64,000 nucleotides of DNA, taken from NCBI RefSeq assembly GCF_030580995.1, contig NZ_JAUQSZ010000009.1, positions 147,846-211,845 on the forward strand, in the 5' to 3' direction. Positions 17,979 to 25,800 of the stretch are shown here, piece by piece. Origin of the DNA: Sphingomonas immobilis (GTDB taxonomy: Bacteria; Pseudomonadota; Alphaproteobacteria; Sphingomonadales; Sphingomonadaceae). A model generated the notes under the pieces. It saw only the letters and a program-made list of their open reading frames with translations, made no database searches and was not told the origin of the DNA. Position numbers and translations under genes: made by a program. Position 1 is the stretch's first letter; the number at the start of each line of letters is the position of its first letter.

Positions 17979-18196
17979 TCGGGAACGGCCTGTGCTGCAT
18001 CCTCCCACCCCATCGGATTCGCGACCCAGCGGCCAACATCACTCTCGTACCAGGCGACCACGTTGGCGCTGAGCTGGACTTTTGGCGGAAACTCCCCGCC
18101 TTTCATTTTTCGATAGATGGTCGCCGTCGATAGGCCGGTGCGTCTTCGAACCTCGGGCAGCCGGACCAGGCTATCACGGTTCCGGTCAACTGGCAT
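17969..18196 (-). CDS. AlpA-family DNA-binding protein, excisionase candidate
   Basis: A 75-residue protein with the MerR-like winged helix of the AlpA/excisionase family: LVRLPEVRRRTGLSTATIYR is the helix-turn-helix, followed by GGEFPPKVQL and a W-x-x-x-DVGRWV wing. AlpA proteins activate integrases or act as recombination directionality factors. Here it is the last gene of the leftward early operon, on the integrase side of the phage, which fits an excision role. It overlaps the preceding gene by 11 bases. Confidence 0.85.
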   Translation of the reverse strand: MPVDRNRDSLVRLPEVRRRTGLSTATIYRKMKGGEFPPKVQLSANVVAWYESDVGRWVANPMGWEDAAQAVPDVR

Positions 18197-18578
18197 CGCC
18201 CGCCTCCCCTGTCACTTGCAGCTTCACTCGCGCGACCTCCTGAAGGATCACAAACGAGCTTTCGGGAAACAGGCCGAGCAGGCGCTTCGCTTCGGTCTCT
18301 GCGGCTTCGAATGAACTATGGCGAAACTTTGGGTTCCCGCCCCCGCCCGGCGTGCCCTTACGCAGCCGCGCACCAGCGCGCCGCCAGACGAGATAGCTGC
18401 CGCTAAACGACTTCGTGTCCGGCGCGTACGCCCTCTGCTGCTCTCGCACCCAGCGTGCGTGCGCCTCGAACACTCCGGCGCTGTCGCCTTCCGTCGGCAC
18501 CTTGGGCGCCGGCGCGGTGACGAATTCTGCGTCAGTCATTTCGTGCTCCGTTGAGATATTCATGGGGACATTGGTCAT
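18186..18578 (-). CDS. Hypothetical phage protein
   Basis: About 130 residues, start chosen because ATG overlaps the stop of the previous gene as ATGA. The N-terminal third is low in complexity. The rest contains SGSYLVWRRAGARLRKG and FRHSSFEAAETEAKRLLGLF, a compact alpha/beta pattern I associate with uncharacterised phage proteins that read a sequence of host or template features. No catalytic motif is visible. It belongs to the leftward operon and is followed by the AlpA-like gene. Confidence 0.65.
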   Translation of the reverse strand: MTNVPMNISTEHEMTDAEFVTAPAPKVPTEGDSAGVFEAHARWVREQQRAYAPDTKSFSGSYLVWRRAGARLRKGTPGGGGNPKFRHSSFEAAETEAKRLLGLFPESSFVILQEVARVKLQVTGEAGDAS

Positions 18579-19537
18579 GCCGCGTACACCTTGTCGACAA
18601 AGCCGCGGCCGCGAACGACGGTGGAGTTGACCCACGTCACGCGGTCGCCGCTGAGGCGGCGGATATGGCCGCGCCGGAGATGGGAGCGAGGCCCGGATCG
18701 ATCGCCAGCCCCGCCACCGGTGCCGGGCATATCGCCGCCGCCGTTGAGCTCGAGCACATGGAAGCCCTTGAGCGGCAGTTTGCCCGCCTTGAGCCGCTGC
18801 CGATTGAGATTCTTCGGCGGTGGCACTTCGCGCGTCGCAACGTTTTTACAGGCCAGCGCGTAGCAGAGGTCGAGGTATGCGTTTGCCTCGTCCATGACAT
18901 CGCCGCCGGCTGCAACCAGCAGCGCGTCGAAGCCACCGACCAGCGGGGCCATCATTGCGAATTGCTCTGGTGCCAGCAGCAGAGGCGTAGTCTCTGGCTG
19001 CCGCGCGTCCACGTGCGCCTTGGGCAGACGCCCCGACCGGAGCATCTCTTCGCGGAAATGGTTGTCAGGTGGGCGGGACCAGACCGTGTCGTAAGCAATG
19101 TGCGCAGCGATCGTCACCGGGATCCATGAGGCTCGATCGTCAAACCAGCAAATCGATGCCACGACGACGCCCTCGCCGAGGCGGGGTGGCAGCATCGGGC
19201 GCAGCTCCGGCGGGAAATCGTCCGTATATTCCCACGCTAGCGCAATGCGCCGGGTCGAGCGCGCTTGGGTGTAGACCGAATCCCCCCACTCGCTCTCCGC
19301 CGCAAGGTATTCGAGCGCGACCACCGGGAAAGGTGGCCGAAAGACACTCGCGGCCACCTCCGGTCTCGGTTTCGAACGGTCGAGAAGTTGCCCACCGTCC
19401 TGCAAGACAAAGACCTGCGCCTCGCGCAGCTTTGCCGCTAGATACCGCATGCCAGCCGCCATCATGGGCATGCCAGGACAGTCGTATGAGAGCAGCGCCT
19501 CGATCGCCTTGGGCGTGTAGTTGAGCGCCTGCGTCAT
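18575..19537 (-). CDS. Hypothetical phage protein, 320 residues
   Basis: The protein is mostly alpha/beta with no membrane segment. The C-terminal end HLRRGHIRRLSGDRVTWV plus a glycine-rich VRGRGFVDKVY resembles a basic tail shared by many uncharacterised phage early proteins. A DDRASWIPVTIAAH segment lies in the middle. I do not recognise a domain. It is coupled by ATGA overlaps to genes on both sides in the leftward operon and is the largest product of that operon. Confidence 0.65.
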   Translation of the reverse strand: MTQALNYTPKAIEALLSYDCPGMPMMAAGMRYLAAKLREAQVFVLQDGGQLLDRSKPRPEVAASVFRPPFPVVALEYLAAESEWGDSVYTQARSTRRIALAWEYTDDFPPELRPMLPPRLGEGVVVASICWFDDRASWIPVTIAAHIAYDTVWSRPPDNHFREEMLRSGRLPKAHVDARQPETTPLLLAPEQFAMMAPLVGGFDALLVAAGGDVMDEANAYLDLCYALACKNVATREVPPPKNLNRQRLKAGKLPLKGFHVLELNGGGDMPGTGGGAGDRSGPRSHLRRGHIRRLSGDRVTWVNSTVVRGRGFVDKVYAA

Positions 19538-19830
19538 GCGACAGCACTCAGCTTCACGACATTGTCGGGCGCGATCTCTTCGCCACCACCGCCGCCGTCA
19601 TGACCTGGATAGACCTCCTCCCACTCGCCGCACACGCGGCTGGCATGGACCTCGGGGAACATGCTGACCGGGAACCACTTCGTCTCGGCCAGCACCGGCG
19701 GATAAAGCTGGCACGCGCCGACGTTCGGATCTTCGCGCCGGTTGCGGGTGCCGGTAGCCAGCGGTGGCGATGCGCGATGCCAGTGGCGGCAAATCTCGCA
19801 GCGGGGCGGGATTTCGTCTGCGGTCAGCAT
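19534..19830 (-). CDS. Small cysteine-rich protein, paralogue of its upstream neighbour
   Basis: About 98 residues with CEICRHW near the start, GACQLYPP in the middle and RVCGEWE towards the end. Four cysteines in this spacing suggest a structural zinc site. The neighbouring product has the same order (CNRCRFW, GRCRRYPP, CNDWCGEY), so the two genes are probably a tandem duplication. The ATG overlaps the preceding stop (ATGCTGA). No function is known. Confidence 0.65.
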   Translation of the reverse strand: MLTADEIPPRCEICRHWHRASPPLATGTRNRREDPNVGACQLYPPVLAETKWFPVSMFPEVHASRVCGEWEEVYPGHDGGGGGEEIAPDNVVKLSAVA

Positions 19831-20108
19831 GTCGGCTTCTCCGGCCGGGTGCTGGCGTACTCGCCGCACCAGTCGTTGCAGAAGGTCACGGGCACTAGCC
19901 CGGCCCAATAGAGCGAAATGTTGTCAGCCGGATCCTCGGGGTCGTATTGCTGGCCGAAGCTCGGCGTACCGACGGAAATGCTGGCCATGTGATCGCTGAT
20001 CTTTGGGGGATAGCGCCGGCAGCGACCGTAGGAATGTGGCTCGTCGTCGAACTCCGCCGACTTGATATCGACCTGCCAGAAACGGCAGCGGTTGCATTGG
20101 TCCGTCAT
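19824..20108 (-). CDS. Small cysteine-rich protein
   Basis: A 94-residue protein with paired cysteines at both ends (MTDQCNRCRFW and CNDWCGEYA) and GRCRRYPP between. The pattern suggests one zinc ion bound by four of five cysteines. It is related to the product at 19534-19830. Translation is coupled to the previous gene by ATGA. Confidence 0.7.
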   Translation of the reverse strand: MTDQCNRCRFWQVDIKSAEFDDEPHSYGRCRRYPPKISDHMASISVGTPSFGQQYDPEDPADNISLYWAGLVPVTFCNDWCGEYASTRPEKPTC

Positions 20109-20671
20109 GCTGGGTCTCCCGCCTGCAGGGCGGACAAGAGCTCGCGCTTCACTTGATCAAGGTGGTCTCGGTCCAGTCCGCACGCGCAGACATCGTATTG
20201 ATCGTCGATCGCCTTGAGCTTGAGTGCGGCGTGTTTGGCATGCGTCACCGGCATGGCGATCATCGCGTCGAATGCCGCGTCCGTCGCCTCGATGATCGCT
20301 TCAAGGGCTGGCTCGGCAACCGCCTCTTCTTCGAGCGTCGCGCCGGGCGAGAACGCCTGCTCAGCCTGCCGGCATCGTTCAAACTCAGCGAGCGCTGCGT
20401 CGAACTCGGGCGCTGGTGGCTGCGGGGCTTCAATGTCAGCGAGCAATGCGTCCCACCACACGTCGCTGACATCGCAGTCCCGCTCTCGGATCAGCCGAAT
20501 TTTAAGCGCCACGCTGGCGCGGTCAGGCGCAGGCGTGACGATCAACCCGTCCATCGCGACACAGTAAGCGTCGACGGCAGCGTCCTCGTCTGGCGCGCCC
20601 AGCGGCAGGCCGTCCGAATACGCGCGCTTCCGCTGATAGTCTGCGAGCGCCTCGTGCCACGCCGCGCTCAT
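20105..20671 (-). CDS. Hypothetical phage protein with an internal duplication
   Basis: A 188-residue, acidic, helical protein made of two related halves. Each half has the pattern A-L-A-[DE]-[YF]-x-R, a GA-x-x-E acidic stretch, an AMD/AAFD-x-[LM]-I segment and a closing VALK/AALK-x-[RK]-x-I. Such two-unit helical proteins occur in early regions of sphingomonad phages without known function. Coupled by ATGA overlaps on both sides. Confidence 0.65.
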   Translation of the reverse strand: MSAAWHEALADYQRKRAYSDGLPLGAPDEDAAVDAYCVAMDGLIVTPAPDRASVALKIRLIRERDCDVSDVWWDALLADIEAPQPPAPEFDAALAEFERCRQAEQAFSPGATLEEEAVAEPALEAIIEATDAAFDAMIAMPVTHAKHAALKLKAIDDQYDVCACGLDRDHLDQVKRELLSALQAGDPA

Positions 20672-21333
20672 GCGGCTTGCTCCCGGCGATAGCTGGGATC
20701 GACCGCCTGCCGCGCGGAGACTGATGCCGCCTCAACGCTGCCGAGAGCCAGGAAATTCTGCGCCTCGGCCACGACCTGTGCGCAGAACCCCTCCGCTGGC
20801 TCGAAGCCCTCAATCACGGTCTGCGCAACATGGACGAGTCGGGCGACGACGTCGTCCGGGCACGCCGCGGGAGTGTTCACCAGCTGACGTTCGAGGATCC
20901 CGAGGCGAGCATAGATTGCCTCTCGGTCGGTTCCTTCGTTGTCGTCGTCGTTGAGAAACGCGAGATGCTTATTGCGCTCGTCGAGCCAAGTCCGATGCTG
21001 GCCCGCGGCCGGCTCCAGCGCATCGAGCGCCTCGATTGCCGACCATATGATCCGGTCGATCATGTCGGCACGATCAACCTTTTCGCGCTGACCGGGCACG
21101 CTGCCGCCGAGCGCGAGAGCCATCAGCCAAGGTTCGGCGGCGTTGGTCCAGAGCGCAAGGCGAAGCTGCGCGGCGACGCCTGCCGGCGTATTCGCACGAG
21201 CGTTGATCACCACATCGCAGGCGCTTTTGGAGCCCGGCGTAGCTTGGCGCCCATCATGATCCGCCCACAGTATTTCGGAATAGCTGCGCCAGGCATCGAG
21301 CAACGCGGCGTCAGGATTGATCGGCGTGATCAT
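20668..21333 (-). CDS. Hypothetical phage protein, 221 residues
   Basis: A helical acidic protein with no membrane segment or catalytic motif. The segment NTPAGVAAQLRLALW, preceded by an acidic helix, is the most distinctive part. It lies in the leftward early operon and overlaps its neighbours by ATGA. I do not recognise a domain. Confidence 0.6.
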   Translation of the reverse strand: MITPINPDAALLDAWRSYSEILWADHDGRQATPGSKSACDVVINARANTPAGVAAQLRLALWTNAAEPWLMALALGGSVPGQREKVDRADMIDRIIWSAIEALDALEPAAGQHRTWLDERNKHLAFLNDDDNEGTDREAIYARLGILERQLVNTPAACPDDVVARLVHVAQTVIEGFEPAEGFCAQVVAEAQNFLALGSVEAASVSARQAVDPSYRREQAA

Positions 21334-21638
21334 TCTGCCTGCTCCTGAATGAAGAGTGACATCGCAACGAGGCTCGCAACGCCGTCCAAGGCGGAGGAGA
21401 TGAAGTCCTCATTGAGGGTCGAAAGGTCGCTCCCGGCGCCCTTGCGGTTCAACGTCGAGCTGTCGGTCCATGCGGTCGACAACACCTTCAGGATGCCGTG
21501 CGCCTCGGTCAGCAAGCCCTGTGCGGCATCAACGTCCGCCATAAACGGCTTGTATCCGTCGACCGTGAAGCGATTTAAGATGCGGCTGGTCGCCGCTCGG
21601 TCGGCTTCAAGCGCCGCGAAGTCTGCCGCGGCGCTCAC
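21330..21638 (-). CDS. Small hypothetical phage protein
   Basis: A 102-residue helical protein with no recognised motif (ADRAATSRILNRF, then DAAQGLLTEAHGILKVLSTA). It has the length and composition of a small DNA- or protein-binding accessory factor, but nothing in it shows a function. Overlaps by ATGA with the genes on both sides, so it is expressed with the leftward operon. Confidence 0.6.
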   Translation of the reverse strand: MSAAADFAALEADRAATSRILNRFTVDGYKPFMADVDAAQGLLTEAHGILKVLSTAWTDSSTLNRKGAGSDLSTLNEDFISSALDGVASLVAMSLFIQEQAE

Positions 21639-22042
21639 GACTGGGTGCTCCGAAGGTCGGCGTATGCCTTTTCCGTCGTTGCACCGATCACGGCGGAAAG
21701 CTCGTCAAGCTTCTCGCCTGCGAGGATGTAGATCATCCAGGCATTGTAGAGACGGTTCCGAACCCCCTCTGGGATGGCGTCATCTTCGAGAAACTCGCCG
21801 AAGTCGGCGGTGTTGCTCTTGAACAGCGCGTCGAGCCGTTCGATCGAGCAGCCAATGTCGTCAAGGGCGCCGGTCACGCTGTTAATGGTCGGAACGGAAT
21901 GGACAATGGCTTCGGTCGGAGCCGTCCGGGCCAGCAGCGAGGCGGAGGCTCCCGCGAGGTTGGTCCGTTCGGTGACGACACGGGGCGCGGACGCGCCCCT
22001 TCCTTCACGCGTCGACGACGCGCGCTGTTCTTCGGCGGCCAT
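21635..22042 (-). CDS. First gene of the leftward early operon, hypothetical
   Basis: A 135-residue product. The start MAAEEQ was chosen because GGGAGG lies eight bases upstream, the best ribosome site of the operon. The first 45 residues look disordered. The rest is helical (LDDIGCSIERLDALF, IPEGVRNRLYNAWMIYILAG). The promoter region upstream contains the candidate repressor operators at 22177-22215. The operon runs for about 4 kb in a chain of overlapping genes to the AlpA-like gene. Confidence 0.65.
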   Translation of the reverse strand: MAAEEQRASSTREGRGASAPRVVTERTNLAGASASLLARTAPTEAIVHSVPTINSVTGALDDIGCSIERLDALFKSNTADFGEFLEDDAIPEGVRNRLYNAWMIYILAGEKLDELSAVIGATTEKAYADLRSTQS

Positions 22043-22176
22043 GAGCCTACCTCCCTGCAAGAGTGGAGCAGGTGGATCGGCGGAGGCTGGCCCCTATCGC
22101 TGGTGGCCGAGCGCGACTTTCCTATCCCTGCGCATCGGCGTCTGCGGCCCAAGGGCGCTCAACCGATGCGCAAAAC

Positions 22177-22215
22177 ATAGTTAACTATTGGTTTAGGTCA
22201 ACAGAAAACTATTGA
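22177..22215. promoter_or_regulatory. Candidate operators of the leftward promoter
   Basis: ATAGTTAACTAT (22177-22188) is a 12-base perfect palindrome that runs into CTATTGG (22185-22191). CTATTGA follows at 22209-22215. CTATTGG also occurs in the repressor/Cro-like intergenic space at 22897-22903, so a common half-site for the repressor is likely. This AT-rich stretch stands out from its GC-rich surroundings. Confidence 0.5.
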
Positions 22216-22228
22216 TCCGTCGAAACGG

Positions 22229-22873
22229 CTACGCCTTCCGACCGATCCAGACGACGCGCCCGACCAGGTTGAGCTCATCTTCCGCTGCGGTAATGGGCGG
22301 AATTGCGGGGTTGTCTGAAAGGAGATGAAACTGGCCAGATGGCAGTCGCCGGACACGCTTGATCATGCCCAGCTCGCCATAAGTTAAGGCCCAAATTCTG
22401 TCTTGCTGCGTCAGCCGCCGCTGTCCTCGGTCCACTATCAGCGTGTCGTTATCGAGCAGCGTCGGCATCATCGAATCCCCGATACCGCGCGCCACGAACA
22501 GCATCTGAGGCGGTGACCGGGTAATCGCGATCAGCCAACGGGGATCAAATATCGCCTGATTTTCGTCCGATACGTCCTCTATGAATGTGCCGCCGCCCAT
22601 CCCGTAGCCGATATCGATTTCGGTCAGCTGCACGAAATCGATATCGCCCATAGTGATCGGACGACCCGGCTCTACGTCTTCTCCGAGTAGCCAAGCGACA
22701 CTCACGCCGAGCGTTCGTGCGATGTCGGGCAGCCATTTCGATCGCGAAGTTTTTCCATTGATAATCTGTTGGATCGCGCTCTGGCTGATCCCGACCTCTT
22801 GGGCGAGGCGGTTCTGACTGTAGCCACGGTTGCGCATGGCTTCGGCAAGGCGTTCGATTAGCATGTAAGCCAT
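22229..22873 (-). CDS. CI-like repressor (XRE helix-turn-helix plus S24 peptidase domain)
   Basis: A 214-residue lysogeny repressor. The N-terminal helix-turn-helix is NRLAQEVGISQSAIQQIING. The C-terminal LexA/CI-type domain has the catalytic serine in GIGDSMMPTLLDNDTLIVD and the general-base lysine probably in ELGMIKRVRR. Self-cleavage through this Ser-Lys pair under DNA damage is the known induction route of the family. It is divergent from a Cro-like gene with 62 bases between. A second in-frame ATG three codons downstream is also possible. Confidence 0.93.
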   Translation of the reverse strand: MAYMLIERLAEAMRNRGYSQNRLAQEVGISQSAIQQIINGKTSRSKWLPDIARTLGVSVAWLLGEDVEPGRPITMGDIDFVQLTEIDIGYGMGGGTFIEDVSDENQAIFDPRWLIAITRSPPQMLFVARGIGDSMMPTLLDNDTLIVDRGQRRLTQQDRIWALTYGELGMIKRVRRLPSGQFHLLSDNPAIPPITAAEDELNLVGRVVWIGRKA

Positions 22874-22935
22874 CTATCGCACCGCCAACAAGATTTCTAT
22901 TGGAAGAATGCTACGCAGTGTTCTAAAAGGAGACT
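22874..22935. promoter_or_regulatory. Repressor/Cro-like intergenic control region
   Basis: The 62-base divergent space must hold the promoters of the repressor and of the rightward early operon. CTATTGG at 22897-22903 repeats the half-site seen near 22185, and AAAAGGAG precedes the Cro-like start. Confidence 0.55.
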
Positions 22936-23202
22936 ATGGAAATCGCATTGTCGCCTGAGGCCCTCGGCTTAGAACTCGCTCTTCGCGCCGTCGACGGCAA
23001 TCAGACAAAGCTCGCTGAGATTTGCGGCTGCACTCAGGGTGCAATCTGGCAGATGAAGAACAAGCCGCAGCCGGCGCTGTCTGTAAAATACGTGTTGCGG
23101 GTAGAGGCGGCGTTGCAGATTCCGCGTCATCTACTCCGCCCCGATTACTATCCTGCTCCAGTCGCCGCCAACGCGCCCGAGCTGATCGCCCAGGCGGGCT
23201 GA
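22936..23202 (+). CDS. Cro/YdaS-like DNA-binding protein
   Basis: An 88-residue protein with a helix-turn-helix (NQTKLAEICGCTQGAIWQMK) followed by YVLRVEAALQIPRHLLRPD, the pattern of the YdaS/Cro-like family that acts opposite the phage repressor. It is the first rightward gene, with AAAAGGAG just upstream of the ATG, and is divergent from the CI-like gene. It should help commit the phage to lytic growth. Confidence 0.85.
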   Translation: MEIALSPEALGLELALRAVDGNQTKLAEICGCTQGAIWQMKNKPQPALSVKYVLRVEAALQIPRHLLRPDYYPAPVAANAPELIAQAG

Positions 23203-23206
23203 GCCG

Positions 23207-24268
23207 GTGGCGGGGGCGCGCCGGGCATCCGGTGGCGGGCGGAGGGGTGGCCTCGATCCGGCGGAATTCCGGCGTCTGGTTGATGATGCAAAGGCGCGCC
23301 ACAACCTCTCTGACATCGCGGGCCGCTATACGAAGCTGACGAACCGCGGGCGCGCCGAGAAGGCTGGCCTTTGCCCGTTCCACGACGAGAAGTCCCCATC
23401 GTTCGAGGTGAACGACGCCAAGGGCACCTATTATTGCCACGGCTGCGGCACGTCCGGCGACGCGATGTCGTTCCTGATGCGCAAGGCGGGGCTGACGTTC
23501 GCCGATGCCTATCGGGCGCTAGCTGGCGACGACTTCCCGGTCGTTTCCGAGGAAGAGCGCGCCAGACGGAAAGCCGAGGACGCCGCTATGCTGGCGTATC
23601 GGCTGGAAGTGGCGCGCGAAGTGTGGGCCAAATCCGTGCCCGCCGCCGGCACGCCTGCCGAGGTCTATGCCCGGTCGCGCGGCATCACGCGCCCGCTGCC
23701 CGACACGGCGCGTTTCGTGATGGCGCCCAGGTGGCGAAATCCCGAAACCGGCGAGGTCGGCCGCGACCATCCTGCTCTCGCCTGCGCCTTGCTGGACGCC
23801 GACGGAGCAGTTGTCGGCGTCCAGTGCGTATTCCTCGCAGCCGGTGGTCGGCGCAAATACGAGCGCACCTATGACGATGGCACGAAGGCCAAAGCGAAGC
23901 TGAGCTTCGGCGTCATCGTAGGATCGGCGTTTCGGGCCAGCGGAACAGCGTTCTACGGCGATGCGATCGACAATGACCCGGCCCGCGAGATCGTCGTTTG
24001 CGAGGGCCCCGAAGACGGCCTGACGCTGGCGCAGGAAATGCCGACGCGATCGATCTGGGTGGCGTGCGGCACGGCGCTAATGCCGCGCCTCGTCCTGCCG
24101 CCGGCGATCCGCTCAATAGTGCTGGCTGGGGACAACAATTCCGCAGGTCGTACCGCGGTCGAAGAGGCCCGTTCCGCCTTTGTGGAACAAGGGCTCGCCG
24201 TTTCAACCATGTATCCCGAGACGGGGTTCAAGGACTGGAACGATCAGCTGCGGGGCATCCGCGCATGA
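23207..24268 (+). CDS. Phage primase with CHC2 zinc finger and Toprim domain
   Basis: A 353-residue replication protein. The N-terminal CHC2 zinc-binding domain has C56 and H59 (CPFH) and C77 and C80 (CHGC) around EKSPSFEVND. The Toprim domain begins at about 255, with the glutamate in VVCEGPEDGL and the acidic motif as LAGDNNSAGR. It is predicted to make primers for phage DNA synthesis. GTG start; its stop overlaps the next gene by ATGA. Confidence 0.92.
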   Translation: MAGARRASGGGRRGGLDPAEFRRLVDDAKARHNLSDIAGRYTKLTNRGRAEKAGLCPFHDEKSPSFEVNDAKGTYYCHGCGTSGDAMSFLMRKAGLTFADAYRALAGDDFPVVSEEERARRKAEDAAMLAYRLEVAREVWAKSVPAAGTPAEVYARSRGITRPLPDTARFVMAPRWRNPETGEVGRDHPALACALLDADGAVVGVQCVFLAAGGRRKYERTYDDGTKAKAKLSFGVIVGSAFRASGTAFYGDAIDNDPAREIVVCEGPEDGLTLAQEMPTRSIWVACGTALMPRLVLPPAIRSIVLAGDNNSAGRTAVEEARSAFVEQGLAVSTMYPETGFKDWNDQLRGIRA

Positions 24269-25800
24269 GCGGCATGTTCGATGATCGGTACGAAGAGGCG
24301 GCGCGGGAAGTGTCAGTGCCTCAACCGCTCGGCATTCAGGCAGTCGTCACCGACGCGACCGAGTTCCCGATCGCAGCGCTCAGTGCCACGCTCGGCAAGG
24401 CCATCCTCGCGATATCCGAAATGGCGCAGGTGCCGGTTTCGCTCGCGGCCCAGTCGGTGCTTGCGGCGGCGGCGCTCGCGGCACAGCCCTATATCAACGT
24501 CGAGACGATCACTGGCCAGTCGCGGCCCGTGTCGCTGTTCTTCTTCACGATCGCGGCGTCGGGCGATCGGAAGTCCACCTCGGACCAGTTCGCGATCGAT
24601 CCGGTGAAGCGCCGCGAGGAGTTGCTCGCCGTGGACTACCAGCGAGCCAGTCTCTCATACTCGATCGCTGAGGCCGCCTATAAGGCCGCGACGCAGAAGG
24701 CGAAGGCCGGGGCCAATAAGACGCGCGACGATATCCGGAAGTGTCTTGAGGATTGCGGGACTCCGCCCCAGCCGCCGGTACAGCCGTTGCTTACGGCGGA
24801 CGAGCCGACCGGGCCCGGCCTGCAGCGCCTGTTTGCAGAAGCCATGCCGGCGCTTGGCCTGTTTTCCGATGAGGGCGCAACCTTCCTCGGCGGCTGGTCG
24901 ATGCAGGAAGAGAACCAAGCCGCCACCGGCGGCATGTTGTCGAAGCTTTGGGACGGGTCACCGATCAAGCGCATCCGCGCCGACAAGGAAAACGCTACCA
25001 CGATCCTGTACGGTCGTCGCCTGAGCCTCCACCTGATGGTGCAGCCCGACATCGCGAACAGCCTGCTCGGCAACAAGGCAGTGCGCAATCAAGGGCTGCT
25101 GAGCCGTATCCTTGTCGCGGCGCCGAAGAGCCTAAAGGGCTCGCGCTTCTGGAAGGAGCCCAGTGACGACGCGAGGGCAAACCTCGATCGTTATCAAAAG
25201 AAGCTGGCGCTCCATCTTGAGCGACCGTTTGCGTACCGTGAGGAAACCAGTCGCGCGCTCGACCTGGATCTGATCGTGCTGCAGCCTGAGGCACGCACCA
25301 AACTCATCGCCTTCAGCGACCACTGCGAAAAGCTCCTTGGACCCGGCGGCAAATACGAGCAGATCGCCGATTTCGCGTCAAAGATGACCGAGAATGCGAC
25401 GCGACTGGCTGCGGTGATCGCGTGGTTCGAGAGCAGCAGCACGTTGCTGCGCGAAGGGCTCAGCGAGCGCGCCGTGAACGCGGGGATCGCCCTGGTCGAA
25501 TTCTACGCAGAGGAGGCTGCGCGTCTCTACGGCACGCCAGCGCTCGACGATGATGACGCCAACGCTGCAACCCTAATCGAATGGGTTCGAAAGCGCGAGT
25601 TCACGGCGATCGGGCTGCGGTTCCTCAATCGGCGAGGCCCAACGCAGGTGCGTAGCGCGTCAGTGCTGAAGCGTGCCATCCAGATCCTTGTCGAGCACGG
25701 CCACCTCGTCGCGATCAAGGGCGGTGCGACTTTGGAGCTTGAGGGCGGCCCCAAGTTCTATGCCGAGGCCTTCACCGTCGTCCCGGTTGACGTCGCATGA
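24265..25800 (+). CDS. DUF3987 (YfjI-like) replication-associated protein
   Basis: A 511-residue protein of the DUF3987 family, which is regularly found next to phage and plasmid primases and is thought to act as a helicase-like partner. Visible family features are the hydrophobic AAQSVLAAAALAAQPYINV, the phosphate-loop-like TIAASGDRKSTSD and GLFSDEGATFLGGWSM, which resembles a Walker B block. Translation is coupled to the primase by ATGA. Helicase or clamp-loader activity is inferred. Confidence 0.85.
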   Translation: MSGMFDDRYEEAAREVSVPQPLGIQAVVTDATEFPIAALSATLGKAILAISEMAQVPVSLAAQSVLAAAALAAQPYINVETITGQSRPVSLFFFTIAASGDRKSTSDQFAIDPVKRREELLAVDYQRASLSYSIAEAAYKAATQKAKAGANKTRDDIRKCLEDCGTPPQPPVQPLLTADEPTGPGLQRLFAEAMPALGLFSDEGATFLGGWSMQEENQAATGGMLSKLWDGSPIKRIRADKENATTILYGRRLSLHLMVQPDIANSLLGNKAVRNQGLLSRILVAAPKSLKGSRFWKEPSDDARANLDRYQKKLALHLERPFAYREETSRALDLDLIVLQPEARTKLIAFSDHCEKLLGPGGKYEQIADFASKMTENATRLAAVIAWFESSSTLLREGLSERAVNAGIALVEFYAEEAARLYGTPALDDDDANAATLIEWVRKREFTAIGLRFLNRRGPTQVRSASVLKRAIQILVEHGHLVAIKGGATLELEGGPKFYAEAFTVVPVDVA

